Counted from the first letter of the stretch, positions 1 through 8,504 are shown. The stretch is DNA of 64,000 nucleotides from Clostridium formicaceticum (GCF_001854185.1 NZ_CP017603.1:2976001-3040000); one strand, 5' to 3'. The notes: generated by a model from the sequence alone, not told the origin. Translations and numbers: made by a program.

Positions 1-103
1 TCCCCTCACCAGGAGCAAGCCCCATCAATAGGAACTTTGGTACTTGACACCTACTTACTTCATGGTTAGTGTAATTTAAATATATTCTGAGTGAGGAAGA
101 AAG

Positions 104-415
104 ATGGAGCGGATAATATTAAATTGGTACGGTCCTTATAGCATTGACAACATTAAGAATTATGATGTTGCTTATCTATGGGGGATATATGCAATATATA
201 GAAGATGGGGTAATAGAGAAAAGTTACTGTATATAGGGAAAACTGAAAGAGAATTTCTCGAAAGAATAAATGAACACTATGGAAGTTGGCTATGGGGATT
301 GCGGGGTCAATTAGCCATTAGGCTAGCTACCTTACAATACAGTAAATGGGCGTATGCTATTTTCTGCAAGATTATTGGAGATTTCACAATTACCATCTTC
401 CAGATATGTCATTAA
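104..415 (+). pseudogene. GIY-YIG domain protein, 3' end replaced by IS66 sequence
   Basis: The first 78 residues look like a small GIY-YIG nuclease-fold protein. GIYAIYRRWG (residues 27-36) is followed by LLYIGKTERE (41-50), the two halves of the GIY...YIG signature. A GAGGAAG ribosome site precedes the ATG. From about base 338 the DNA is IS66 tnpC sequence read antisense, so residues 79-103 are not native. The substrate is unknown; this short family is often carried by mobile elements. The junction is inferred from where the IS66 protein on the other strand stops matching its family (after IRPFTV). The first 103 bases hold no gene I can identify. Confidence 0.6.
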
Positions 416-1299
416 TCCAGATTGTTGATTTTTTACATATTGTAAAGCCTGTCCAATCTTGGATTTTGCTAAAACTCTATTAATATTTAAATCAACCCAT
501 GACCAAAAGGCCTCCAAAACTGGTTTTTCCAGTTTAAGTCGCTGCTTTTTACGATCTTCAGGCGGCAGGTCTTTTAGTTTTTTTTCAATTTCAAAAAGTC
601 TATTGCAATAGCCCAGGCCTTGCTTCGGCAATGTGGCATCTACACTTTTCATGTCTTTAGGCAGAGCCTCTAAAAAGTATCTTCTGGCATGACTCCAGCA
701 AAGGTACCTAGTTATTCCTTTTACCTTTCCATAACCTTTATAGCCGTCTGTATGGAGAAATCCAGTGTAGCCATCTAGGAAATCAGCTGCATTTGCTCCT
801 GCACGACCAGAGCGATATTCAAAGATTCTAATCTGTTTATCACTATAGCTGCCGGTTGTATATACCCACATGTATGATTTGGTAGTATTTTTCCTGCTAT
901 CTTCATTCATTACTTGAACTGGCGTCTCATCAGCATGTAGATAATTATCTTTGAGCAGATTTTCGTGAAGCCTTAAGACCATTTTGTTTAGCCATTCTTC
1001 TGTTGTTTTTAATATCCAATTGGATAAAGTACTCCTTTTAATTTCCATACCAAGGTTTTGCCAATCCTTTTCCTGACGGTATAAAGGAATGTGGTTGACA
1101 TATTTCTGGTACATTGTCCATGCAACACTAGATGCCGATGCCATAGAATGTTGAAGAAGTGGAGAATCTATTTTTGCTTGTTTAAGATAAGCTCTTTCTT
1201 CTTTACGGCAGGTTCTACACTCCCAATTTTCTTGATAGATATGTACAATTTTCATTGTTGCAGGGATATATTCAATTTCACTACGCATGTATTTCTTTC
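338..1299 (-). pseudogene. tnpC: IS66 element A transposase tnpC, 3' part
   Basis: This is the catalytic part of an IS66 DDE transposase. The three acidic motifs are visible: HADETPVQV (first D), LHTDGYKGYG (second D) and EISNNLAENSIRPF (E). The open frame extends to 1333 only because it reads into the inserted element. If the insertion and one copy of the 8-bp repeat are removed, the codons join in frame as AGKK-YMRSEIEYIPA. The protein stops after IRPFTVL, where the family normally continues with GRKNWLFS, so the C-terminus is lost. Confidence 0.9.
1292..1299. repeat. Target-site duplication of inner IS66, left copy
   Basis: TTTCTTTC directly abuts the left end of the inner IS66 (GTAAGTGCC at 1300). 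The same octamer is at 3888-3895. Eight bases is the usual IS66 duplication length. Confidence 0.95.
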
Positions 1300-1401
1300 G
1301 TAAGTGCCAAAAAATTGACGTATAGAAATCCAATTGAATAGCTGATACAATAAATCCAGTAGAAGTTAGGTATGTTACTAACTCTACTGGATTTTATATT
1401 T

Positions 1402-3048
1402 TTACTTAGCTTGAACTTTTAAATCTTCAGGTAGATCCTTTGAAAAAGGTAGTAGTTTTAATAAGCTTTCCTTGTCTTGAGGGTCTACATTTGAGAAGTG
1501 GTTCATTAAGTAAAGTAAATATTTTTCAACAACTAAATTATTATTCCTAGCCGTTTCAATGATGCTATAGATTAATGCACTGGACTCTGCACCTTTGGTA
1601 GAAGCCGAGAAAAGCCAATTGCTACGACCCACCACAAATGGCCTTATAGATCGTTCTGCAGCGTTATTGTCTATTTCTAAAGAACCATCTTCTAAAAGCA
1701 CCTTAAGACTTGGAAGAAGAGGTTTTGCATAAGCCAAAGCTTTACCAAGGGCACTTTTAGGAACAGCTTCCTCTATTTCTCTATCTACATAAGCTATAAA
1801 TTCTTCTATTATTGGCTTGGATGCCTCAAGTCGCTTTTTATAACGTCTCTCATAGAAATCTTCTTTTCCACTATGCTGTTCTTTTAGGTCTTTTTCAATC
1901 TTATAAAGCTGAGCACAATAATTAAACCCTATTAATGCTCTTGAAGACTTTAGGGCTTCTTCATCTAGGTTTACTATTATTTCGTGGAACTTTCTTCTTA
2001 TATGGGCTAGGCAATAAAGTCTTTTGACATTTTCAACTTTATTATACCCAGCATATCCATCTGTTTGAATATATTTTGAAAATCCACTTAAAAAACCCTT
2101 AGGACAAGAACCAGATCTTGTCTTTTGGTAGTCGTAGATGATAATAGGTTGATCTTTATCTGGGGATTTATAGAGCCACATATACTTTTGTTTATTGGAC
2201 TCCTTGCCCCTATCATCTAAAACTTTAAGTACTGTTTCATCAGCCTGGATATAGTCTCTTTTAAGGAGTTTTTCCTTCATAAGCTGATAGATTGGCTCTA
2301 GTTCATGGGCTGCACCAATAACCCAGTTGGCAAGGGTTTGCCTAGAAAGATTTGCCCCCATCATCTTGAAGTAGGATTCTTGTCTATTTAAAGGCAGTGC
2401 ATGCTGGTATTTTAAATTTATGACATGACTAAGAAGCTCGTTAGATGCCATACTCTTATGTAGCAAGGTCTTTGGAGCCTTTGTTGTAGTAATATTTGCT
2501 TTATCATTACTTTCTTCACATGATCTGCAGGCGTAGCTGTAGGTTACATGTTCTTCTACATATAACTTTGCAGGTATGTACTTAAGGATTTCTTTAGATT
2601 TCTTACCGATAACCACTAAATCACTGGAACAGTCACTGCAGGACTGCTGATTTTCATCTAGTTTATGCTCAATTACTACTTTTTCTAGGTTTGCTAAGTT
2701 ATCTTTTTTTCCAGTGTTTTTAGAAGATTTACTTCTTGTATAAGTAATCTCCTCGATAGTAGGATCTGCTACTTTTAAGTTGCTCTCTTTTTCAGCTTCA
2801 TCAAAAAAGGATACTTGCATAGAACTAGTCTGTTCACTGGAGGAACCAAATATTTTTCTATTTTTATTGAGAACTTGGCCTTTGAGATATGCTAACTCAT
2901 TTTTCAAATCTGCTATTTCTTTATCCTTAGATTTTATTTCATTATCTCTAGCTTCAAGTTCTTCTTCCATTTTTAAAATCAGTTCTTTCGTCTTTTCGTC
3001 CAGTTGGTTTTGTAAATTTACCTTCGTCATTTTCATCCCCGTTTTCAT
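1402..3048 (-). CDS. tnpC: IS66 family transposase TnpC (inner element)
   Basis: Full-length IS66 transposase of 548 residues. The N-terminus has a coiled-coil leucine-zipper-like stretch (about residues 8-60) and KIFGSSSEQT. A zinc-binding module follows (CSDCSSDL near 137 and CRSCEES near 174). The DDE domain shows QADETVLKVLDD, IQTDGYAGYNKV and EIDNNAAERSIRPFVVGR. The C-terminal IS66 domain is present, unlike in the neighbouring remnant. It catalyses strand transfer of the element. A long hairpin separates it from tnpB, so it may be expressed less than tnpA and tnpB. Confidence 0.96.
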   Translation of the reverse strand: MKTGMKMTKVNLQNQLDEKTKELILKMEEELEARDNEIKSKDKEIADLKNELAYLKGQVLNKNRKIFGSSSEQTSSMQVSFFDEAEKESNLKVADPTIEEITYTRSKSSKNTGKKDNLANLEKVVIEHKLDENQQSCSDCSSDLVVIGKKSKEILKYIPAKLYVEEHVTYSYACRSCEESNDKANITTTKAPKTLLHKSMASNELLSHVINLKYQHALPLNRQESYFKMMGANLSRQTLANWVIGAAHELEPIYQLMKEKLLKRDYIQADETVLKVLDDRGKESNKQKYMWLYKSPDKDQPIIIYDYQKTRSGSCPKGFLSGFSKYIQTDGYAGYNKVENVKRLYCLAHIRRKFHEIIVNLDEEALKSSRALIGFNYCAQLYKIEKDLKEQHSGKEDFYERRYKKRLEASKPIIEEFIAYVDREIEEAVPKSALGKALAYAKPLLPSLKVLLEDGSLEIDNNAAERSIRPFVVGRSNWLFSASTKGAESSALIYSIIETARNNNLVVEKYLLYLMNHFSNVDPQDKESLLKLLPFSKDLPEDLKVQAK

Positions 3049-3066
3049 TTTATTTACAAAACAATT

Positions 3067-3115
3067 ATACCATAAAATCCTTGTAATTTGAATGCATACA
3101 AAGGTTTTATGGTAT
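3067..3115 (-). other. Hairpin between tnpB and tnpC of the inner IS66
   Basis: Arms at 3067-3085 and 3097-3115 pair over about 19 bases with two mismatches around an 11-base loop. On the minus strand the hairpin lies after tnpB (ends 3121) and just before tnpC (starts 3048). It could act as an attenuator or partial terminator. No perfect T-run follows, so function is inferred only. Confidence 0.6.
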
Positions 3116-3120
3116 CTTTT

Positions 3121-3471
3121 TCAGAAGTGATTTCTTTCTTTAACGGGCTTGAATTTTGATATAGTTCTTACTTCATACCCCTTAAGCAGCCATCGTAGTT
3201 CTTCAATGGAAACCTTTAAAGCTTCTTCCTTTGACATAGGCCATTTAAATTTATTTCTCTCTAGTCGATGATAGTATAGCCAAAACCCATCATCAAAATG
3301 GAGTATTTTTAGTTTATTCATCTGCCTATTACAAAAGACAAATAGTGCCTTTTCAAAAGGATCCAGATTAAACTGCGTTTGTACAATCATACTTAATCCA
3401 TCTATATTTTTTCTAAGATCCGTTACCCCGCAAGCTAAATATACCTTATCCACTTTATCTATATTTAGCAT
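3121..3471 (-). CDS. tnpB: IS66 accessory protein TnpB
   Basis: The 116-residue protein is the IS66 Orf2 type, marked by CGVTDLRKNIDGLSMIV (residues 14-30), DPFEKALFVFCNR and KWPMSKEEAL. It is needed for transposition of IS66 elements, although its biochemical role is not known. Its start overlaps the end of tnpA by 7 bases, which suggests translational coupling. It is usual in length and appears intact. Confidence 0.94.
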   Translation of the reverse strand: MLNIDKVDKVYLACGVTDLRKNIDGLSMIVQTQFNLDPFEKALFVFCNRQMNKLKILHFDDGFWLYYHRLERNKFKWPMSKEEALKVSIEELRWLLKGYEVRTISKFKPVKERNHF

Positions 3472-3803
3472 GATGCTATAATTTCCTTAAAAACATTAGA
3501 TAGAGATACCTTGTCATTGCTTGGTATATATATCTTAGCTTTGCCTATTTCGATTTTTATAGTTGCCGTTGGGGAAGGATTAGATGGGGTATTTTCTTGA
3601 TTTACAGCCTCATCAGCTTCCGTATCTTTAAAGCTAACAGCATGAAATACAGGAGTATTATTGTTTTCTAGCTTTTTTCTCCGATAATACAGCTGATGAA
3701 TACCTATATTATTCTCTTCACAAAAGGCTTTGATGGTCCCTTCACGAGAAGAGAATTTATCTAAAATATCTTCCCAATCAATGTCTAGTGCTTCATTCGT
3801 CAT
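3465..3803 (-). CDS. tnpA: IS66 accessory protein TnpA
   Basis: The 112-residue IS66 Orf1-type protein has a helix-turn-helix-like N-terminus (IKAFCEENNIGIHQLYYRRK, residues 24-43) that likely binds the element ends. A GGAGGT ribosome site lies 6-7 bases upstream of the ATG. It is the first gene of the inner element. The upstream remnant of the older tnpC reads across the element end and terminates a few bases before this start. Confidence 0.9.
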   Translation of the reverse strand: MTNEALDIDWEDILDKFSSREGTIKAFCEENNIGIHQLYYRRKKLENNNTPVFHAVSFKDTEADEAVNQENTPSNPSPTATIKIEIGKAKIYIPSNDKVSLSNVFKEIIASC

Positions 3804-3887
3804 AACAGATACCTCCTATTGCTTATTATCTGTTATTCTAGCAAAACTTCTTGGTACAATACTAGGCGGAAATTCTTTGGCGCTTAC

Positions 3888-3895
3888 TTTCTTTC
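3888..3895. repeat. Target-site duplication of inner IS66, right copy
   Basis: TTTCTTTC directly follows the right terminal base of the inner IS66 (3887) and is identical to 1292-1299. Confidence 0.95.
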
Positions 3896-4301
3896 CTGCG
3901 TAATGTAATTGATCTGCATCAACTGTACAGATTTTATCTTCTTCAGATAATGTATATACTTTATCCTCTTCTGGAAGATTGATAAGGGCTTTTTCTCTGG
4001 AATATCCTTTTCGAGTTCGTTTCTTTGTAATTACAGGTTCAATTTCCTCTGGATCTGCTTCTACCTCTGCTTCATCAAACTGGCCAAATTCTACTCCTTC
4101 TATAACTATTTGACCTGATAATGCTGATGTCTTTTCACTTTTTGTTCCAAATAGCTTTTTTGTCAAATAGTCAATCTGCTCACGAAGAATTTTAGAGTCA
4201 GCATTTAACTCTTCGATGGTTTGTCTCAAAGATGCAATTGTTATATTCTGTTCTTTGATTACCTCTATTAAAGCGGAGGTTTCAGATGTAGTTAAACCCA
4301 T
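3888..4301 (-). pseudogene. tnpC: IS66 element A transposase tnpC, 5' part
   Basis: The first 138 codons of the older transposase are here: a coiled coil (ASLRQTIEELNADSKILRE), then KKLFGTKSEKTSAL, the usual IS66 N-terminal landmark, and an acidic linker. Reading passes into the inner element at AGKK and ends at a stop at 3816, giving a 161-residue chimera. Together with 338-1299 this is one gene split by insertion. Confidence 0.92.
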
Positions 4302-4376
4302 TGATTTTCAGCCCTTTTTCAATAATTTCTTTTTACAAATATTATACCATAATATACTTGTAAGTGCACGAAAAAA

Positions 4377-4415
4377 CCTAGGAAAAACACTGAAAATTCA
4401 ATATTTCTCCTAGGT
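4377..4415 (-). terminator. Hairpin with T-run between tnpB and tnpC of older IS66
   Basis: On the minus strand ACCTAGGA (4415-4408) pairs with TCCTAGGT (4384-4377) and is followed by TTTTTT (4376-4371). It sits just after tnpB, whose stop codon overlaps the hairpin edge, and before tnpC. This looks like an intrinsic terminator or attenuator inside the element. Its position parallels the hairpin in the inner element. Confidence 0.6.
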
Positions 4416-4729
4416 CATAATATCCTTTTGTTCTCTACTTTATGGATGACTTTTTTCTGATCAATTGTTAGTCCTTCAATGAGCCATCTATATTGTTGAG
4501 CAGTAATTTCTCTAACATCTTCAGTAGTTCTTGGCCACTGAAATATTCCATTTTCTAGCCTCTTGTACAAAAGGAGAAATCCATCTCCTTCCCAAAATAG
4601 TGCATTCTCAAATGGATCTAGATGTAAACTCTCAGATACGATTGCAGCAAGGCCATCTATGGATTTTCTCATATCTGTCTTGCCACAGGCAATGTATATC
4701 CGTACATCATCAGGAAATCTTATCTTCAT
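4415..4729 (-). CDS. tnpB: IS66 accessory protein TnpB (older element)
   Basis: The 104-residue IS66 Orf2-type protein has CGKTDMRKSIDGLAAIV (residues 15-31), DPFENALFWEGDGFLLLYKR and FQWPRTTEDV. It overlaps the tnpA stop by 4 bases (ATGA type). It looks intact, but its element is broken, so it could act only in trans. Confidence 0.92.
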   Translation of the reverse strand: MKIRFPDDVRIYIACGKTDMRKSIDGLAAIVSESLHLDPFENALFWEGDGFLLLYKRLENGIFQWPRTTEDVREITAQQYRWLIEGLTIDQKKVIHKVENKRIL

Positions 4730-5085
4730 GATCTTCTAAAAATCTTAAGTATAGCTTCTAGTGTGCTTGGGTCTGCACCATTTAGAATTTCAATTTCATT
4801 TCCATTTGAGCGAAGAACAGCACAGACTCCTTGGTGACTAAGTTGAGGTTCCTCTGTACTTGGTTTAATCTCTGCAAACTGGGTTTGCCCTGTGACAGCT
4901 AGTGTTCCTGCTTGAATCAGAGATTCTTGACGGAGGACTTTTAACCAGTAATAGTACTGACTTGTGGAGACCTGATTTTCTTCACACCACTGCTTAACGG
5001 GTAATCCACTTTCATTATACCTTTTAATTATTTTTCGCCATTTTTCTTTTGATATTTCATGATGAGCTGCTTTCATAGTAGTCAT
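4726..5085 (-). CDS. tnpA: IS66 accessory protein TnpA (older element)
   Basis: The 119-residue IS66 Orf1-type protein has a helix-turn-helix segment WRKIIKRYNESGLPVKQWCE (residues 16-35) followed by STSQYYYWLKVLR. It lies about 125 bases inside the right end of the older IS66. It starts the tnpA-tnpB-tnpC order and overlaps tnpB. Either of the first two in-frame ATGs could be the start. Confidence 0.88.
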   Translation of the reverse strand: MTTMKAAHHEISKEKWRKIIKRYNESGLPVKQWCEENQVSTSQYYYWLKVLRQESLIQAGTLAVTGQTQFAEIKPSTEEPQLSHQGVCAVLRSNGNEIEILNGADPSTLEAILKIFRRS

Positions 5086-5211
5086 GTATAATCATCTCCC
5101 TACACTTTTAATGTTAGCAAAGCTACTCTGTCAACATTAAAAGTACTTTGTAGAGTATATTATCTCATGGTCCCGAAGCATTTTAAATCCATGGGATTAC
5201 TGACCGCTTAC

Positions 5212-6500
5212 ATTGTTTCCGTTTAATAATTTATCATATAGAGATACATATCTCAAGTGATATATCATAGTTTGCTCTAAAAGAGCCCGCATGAGAATAG
5301 TAGCAGAAATAGGATATCTTTTATATGCACTATTCTTAGAAATATTTACTATTTCCTGTGCAATTAAAATTAACCCGTGATTTTCAGTAATTTGCACGTC
5401 GACTTGAGACCAAGTTAAATTTTCAAAAAAGTTACATCCTTTAAAAGGGACAGATTTAGTAGGTAAAGATGGGTTGGGATTTTGATGTTTTTCTGATTTT
5501 TTAGCATTATTATTATTGCTAGAGCTATCCTCAAATTTTGTAGTATTGGAAGTAATTGTGTTATCATTTGATGAACTGATAGCTATTTTACATTCATTTG
5601 AAATTTTTTCATCGAAATTATCATTGGCGTTAAAATCGTCAAATTCTACAGTATCAATTTTACTAGATTGATTGTTTGCTAAATAGATAGGACTTAATAA
5701 GTCAATGACTCCAGGAACATCATCTATTGTATTTCTCGTATTAAATGATTCATCAACAAAAGCTCCTTTAGCAATTAAGTGTATTGCTTCATCAAAAATA
5801 GGCTTTGGTAAATCGGAAGTTGGCGCTAAGGTAATATCGTCACTAGACAACTTTAACAGATCTTTCGCAGTTAGCTGAAAAAATTCACTTTTAGTAGTAA
5901 ATACGCGTAAAAATGGTGTAGGTTTTAATTTTTGCAGATCTAAATATTCTATTAATTCATCTTCTGTCCATACATTAAGATTAAATGCATAATTAAGTAA
6001 TTTATATTCAATAATACCTGTTTTAATTTTAGGTTTTGAAGTACCAGTTACATCAGAAATAAAATCAATAGATTTGCCACCATCAAAAGAGTTAGCATAA
6101 AATTTCTGTTTTGAGAGTGTAGACCATTTTTTTATACCATCAATATGCTTTGATGCGAGACTACTTTGAGCTTCCATTCTACTACTTGCTATATCAACAT
6201 CAATCTGCTGTATACTATTTTTTGTCTTGTTCTTTATACTTGGTATTTTATATCCTGGAGGGGTAAGATGAGGGGATAGAAGTAACTGACAAGCAGAAAC
6301 ACGTCGGTTGCCTTCTAAAACCACATATTTGTCTTTCTCCTAACATCAATCCGCCAAATTCATTTATTCCATTGGCTAAATCCTCAATTTCTTCATATTG
6401 AAGTAAGTACGCTCTGATAGCTTCTTGAGATGCATTTGGTGGAATGATGAAACGTGGATTTTCGTAATCTAATACCAGTTGTAATGGTGAAATTGAAATT
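5212..6500 (-). pseudogene. ParB-like nuclease/partition domain protein, frameshifted and cut by IS66
   Basis: Two reading frames make up one gene. The 5' part (6500 to about 6340) encodes SPLQLVLDYENPRFIIPP and LANGINEFGGLMLGE. The second frame (from 6324) continues as KDKYVVLEGNRRVSACQLL. Both are ParB/Srx-like motifs, so a small deletion or frameshift lies near 6325-6345. No ATG precedes the first part; AAGGGGGA is followed by ATT, so the start may be mutated. At 5211 the IS66 end begins and adds VSGQ before a stop at 5197. Homologs with this DNA-dependent nucleotide-hydrolysis fold occur in mobile and defence loci; the role here is unknown. Confidence 0.7.
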
Positions 6501-6749
6501 GTTTATCCCCCTTTATAACATTAACTTCAAAAGCCCCACACTGATTTCTTTTGGAGGAGCCGTTTTAATAGGCAATAAAATAATTAATAAAATATAATCA
6601 CTAATAAAAGATTTTATAAGACTATACTTTAAAAACAACCCAAATCAAATTTGAGCTTCAACAACTCCATAATCAAATTTTCCGCCACAGAAATTTGCGC
6701 TATCGATAGCCCCTTTATTAATATTTAGGTTATTTCTACTTATCACTAT

Positions 6750-7175
6750 TTATAACTTTAATTTTAAAAGTGCCACATCTATTCCTTCAGTAGAAGCTAT
6801 CTGTTCGATGGTAAAGTAACTTGGGTAGTTATGTAATATTTCATTCGACAGTAATAACTCCACAGCAAACCGATTAGCTTCAGTCTCAAGTTTATTTTTA
6901 ACAAAAAAAGTATTAGCCTCCAGAAAACATACGTTAAGTCCTTTGTACAGAACCGCATGTCCTATTTCGTGTGCTAATACTATCATTTGTTGTCTATATG
7001 ATAATTTTTTATTAATATAGATAAACTTATTTCTCTGGCACTTCTGATATAGCCCATTAATATCTTTATTTAGTGGCCATAGTTTGACATGTATATTAAG
7101 ACAAGAAGCAAGCTCAAATGGATCTCTAGTCTTGTATTTCTTTGCTAATTTAGCAGCTAATGTTTTAATGTCCAT
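6750..7175 (-). CDS. ImmA/IrrE family metallopeptidase
   Basis: The 141-residue zinc-dependent protease has HEIGH at residues 69-73 in VLAHEIGHAVLY. A third ligand lies in ETEANRFAVELLL (about residue 99). Family members such as ICEBs1 ImmA cleave XRE-type repressors to derepress a mobile element. A GGGGGAA ribosome site precedes the ATG. The XRE repressor gene at 7928-8383 is upstream on the same strand and is a plausible substrate. Two coiled-coil genes lie between them. The HEXXH identification is direct; the target is inferred. Confidence 0.88.
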   Translation of the reverse strand: MDIKTLAAKLAKKYKTRDPFELASCLNIHVKLWPLNKDINGLYQKCQRNKFIYINKKLSYRQQMIVLAHEIGHAVLYKGLNVCFLEANTFFVKNKLETEANRFAVELLLSNEILHNYPSYFTIEQIASTEGIDVALLKLKL

Positions 7176-7235
7176 GAAAATTCCCCCAATCCCTTTTGGG
7201 TGCTGTTAAAGCAAGTTTGAATATTGTTTTATTTA

Positions 7236-7589
7236 TTATTTAATGAGCTTAAGTTTAGCAATATCGTAAAGATTTTCTTTTGTTACAGCTTCAACAGCGT
7301 TTAACTTATTAGTGATATTGTCTAGTTTTTCATTAGATTCAGTACGAAATTCTGTGAGGTTGGCAGTTTGGTCATAAATGGTATCTAATTTCTTTTCAAT
7401 TCGTTCTTGACTAGCCTCAAGCTTAGCTTGCCCGGCTTCCAACTTGGCTTGACCAGTTTCCAACTTGACTTGACCAGTTTCCAACTTGACTTGACCAGTT
7501 TCCAACTTGACTTGACCCTGCTTTAAATCATTGATATCAGCCTTTATCGTTTTAATTTCACTTAGAATTTCTTTTAGTAAACTTTCCAT
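7236..7589 (-). CDS. Coiled-coil protein with heptad tandem repeats
   Basis: A 117-residue protein that is almost entirely coiled coil. The middle (about residues 26-62) is five 7-residue units such as VKLETGQ and AKLEAGQ, and no catalytic motif is visible. A second coiled-coil region has LDTIYDQTANLTEF and a lysine-rich end. Similar short proteins are common in clostridial mobile elements, where their function is unknown. It is in the same orientation as the ImmA-like and XRE genes, with a 60-base gap to the former. The 21-bp DNA repeat makes the repeat number likely to vary. Confidence 0.7.
   Translation of the reverse strand: MESLLKEILSEIKTIKADINDLKQGQVKLETGQVKLETGQVKLETGQAKLEAGQAKLEASQERIEKKLDTIYDQTANLTEFRTESNEKLDNITNKLNAVEAVTKENLYDIAKLKLIK
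7409..7513. repeat. Five tandem 21-bp units in coding sequence
   Basis: The last three units (7451-7471, 7472-7492, 7493-7513) are identical: GACCAGTTTCCAACTTGACT plus T. The units at 7430-7450 and 7409-7429 are diverged. The pattern fits replication slippage that keeps the coiled-coil frame. Confidence 0.9.
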
Positions 7590-7625
7590 AGTATCACCCT
7601 TTATTTTTATTTACTGTGCTATCTG

Positions 7626-7889
7626 TTACCTTACTCTTCTATAAATCATTTCTTCATGCTTAGAGACTTCTTGCTCTATGCGTTCTAGTTTTTCAGAGTT
7701 TTGTTTGTAGCCATCAAATAAAGCAGATAACTTTTTCCCATGGTCATTTTCTATTTTGATTACTGTTTTTTTAACGTCAGCTACTTCGGTTTTAATCTCC
7801 TTTAATTCCTTGGTAGTTTCTTCTCTAAAAGAAGTAAATTCACCATACATCTTTTCTAATAAACTAAACATTTTATCTTCATTACTCAT
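7626..7889 (-). CDS. Small coiled-coil protein
   Basis: An 87-residue charged helical protein. FREETTKELKEIKTEVADVK and a C-terminal heptad segment ending VSKHEEMIYRRVR are visible, with no transmembrane segment or enzyme motif. An AAGGATG ribosome site precedes the ATG. It resembles the neighbouring coiled-coil gene in composition but not by repeat unit. It lies between the XRE repressor and the repeat protein on one strand, probably one transcript. Function not recognised. Confidence 0.65.
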   Translation of the reverse strand: MSNEDKMFSLLEKMYGEFTSFREETTKELKEIKTEVADVKKTVIKIENDHGKKLSALFDGYKQNSEKLERIEQEVSKHEEMIYRRVR

Positions 7890-7927
7890 TTTAAAGCATC
7901 CTTTGAAAAATTATTTTTATTTAACAT

Positions 7928-8383
7928 CTAATCGCTTTCTTTTCTATGCTTCTTTGGAGTATACTTCTTGTTGATTCTTTTGGCTTGTCGCATACCGTAT
8001 TCCAGTGCTTCAAGGATAGATTCTAAAGCTTCTGGTGACATAGGTTCACCTGATAGCATTAACTCATTGTCTGAGATAAGCGTTTCCTTCAACAGATGCA
8101 TCCTTTTTTCTATGTCTTTTTCATCTTTTTTGGTTAGTTCTTCAGTATGTTTATTATATTTATTATTTAATTTAGGATTTCTTATATCGGATCTGCCAAG
8201 GAGGTAGTCAACGGATACGTTGAAATAGTCAGCTAATAATTGCAAAGTATCTGTATCAGGCTGTCTTCTACCAGTTTCGTAATGGGCATAAGTAGCCCTA
8301 TTAATATTTAAATCACTGCTTAAGTCATCTTGTGTTAAACCTCTCGCAGCTCTTAATTCCTTTAATATATTTGGCAATTTCAT
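7928..8383 (-). CDS. XRE-family repressor (CI-like)
   Basis: A 151-residue regulator with an N-terminal helix-turn-helix (LKELRAARGLTQDDLSSDLN and RATYAHYETGRRQPDTDTLQ) and a charged helical C-terminal half. The start is placed at the ATG at 8383, because GAGGTGG lies 5-8 bases upstream. An upstream GTG at 8392 overlaps that site. It is divergent from a second small XRE gene, as in lambdoid repressor/Cro switches. It probably represses the element genes and itself through the repeats in 8413-8492. ImmA-like cleavage is a plausible inactivation route. Confidence 0.88.
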   Translation of the reverse strand: MKLPNILKELRAARGLTQDDLSSDLNINRATYAHYETGRRQPDTDTLQLLADYFNVSVDYLLGRSDIRNPKLNNKYNKHTEELTKKDEKDIEKRMHLLKETLISDNELMLSGEPMSPEALESILEALEYGMRQAKRINKKYTPKKHRKESD

Positions 8384-8412
8384 ATATACCACCTCAAGAT
8401 AATATTAACTAA

Positions 8413-8492
8413 TTTTGATACTAAAAGAAACATTTGATACAAAAAGTATATTTATTTTAAAAAGAGGTTGGCCTTGATACAATTTGTATTAA
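8413..8492. promoter_or_regulatory. Divergent operator/promoter region with TTGATAC repeats
   Basis: Three copies of TTGATAC occur: at 8415-8421, at 8434-8440 (in TTTGATACAAAAAGTATA) and at 8474-8480 (in TTGATACAATTTGTATTAA, a near palindrome). They lie between two divergent XRE genes. The last overlaps the leader of the rightward gene, just before its AAAGGAGG. This is the layout of a phage repressor/Cro switch. Binding is inferred. Confidence 0.65.
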
Positions 8493-8504
8493 AGGAGGGT
8501 TGTT

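Larger units (their letters stand above)
1300..3887 (-). mobile_element. Complete IS66-family element (B), nested in element A
   Basis: The element is 2588 bp and runs on the minus strand as tnpA-tnpB-tnpC. Its left end reads GTAAGTGCCAAAAAATT on the plus strand. Its right end reads GTAAGCGCCAAAGAATTTCC on the minus strand. The two are imperfect inverted repeats with the GTAAG start typical of IS66. Perfect 8-bp duplications flank it. All three genes are open and the transposase has its DDE residues, so it may be active and recent. It disrupts tnpC of the older IS66. Confidence 0.95.
338..5211 (-). mobile_element. Older IS66-family element (A), left end lost and interrupted by a second IS66
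   Basis: On the minus strand it begins at base 5211 with the IS66-type end GTAAGCGGTCAG, followed by tnpA, tnpB and the 5' part of tnpC. A second IS66 is inserted in tnpC at 3888, and tnpC resumes at 1299. It then stops near 338, losing the last roughly 70 codons and the left terminal repeat. The right end lies inside a ParB-like gene. Because the left end is missing, the target duplication (expected ATTGTTTC, 5212-5219) cannot be confirmed. The element cannot be mobile on its own. Confidence 0.88.

Noticed and set aside
1300-1333. Start of the 333-residue IS66 frame at 1333
   Set aside because: These codons belong to the inner element end; the true gene fragment begins at 1299.
7409-7513. 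CRISPR-like array
   Set aside because: The units are contiguous, have no spacers and keep a coding frame.
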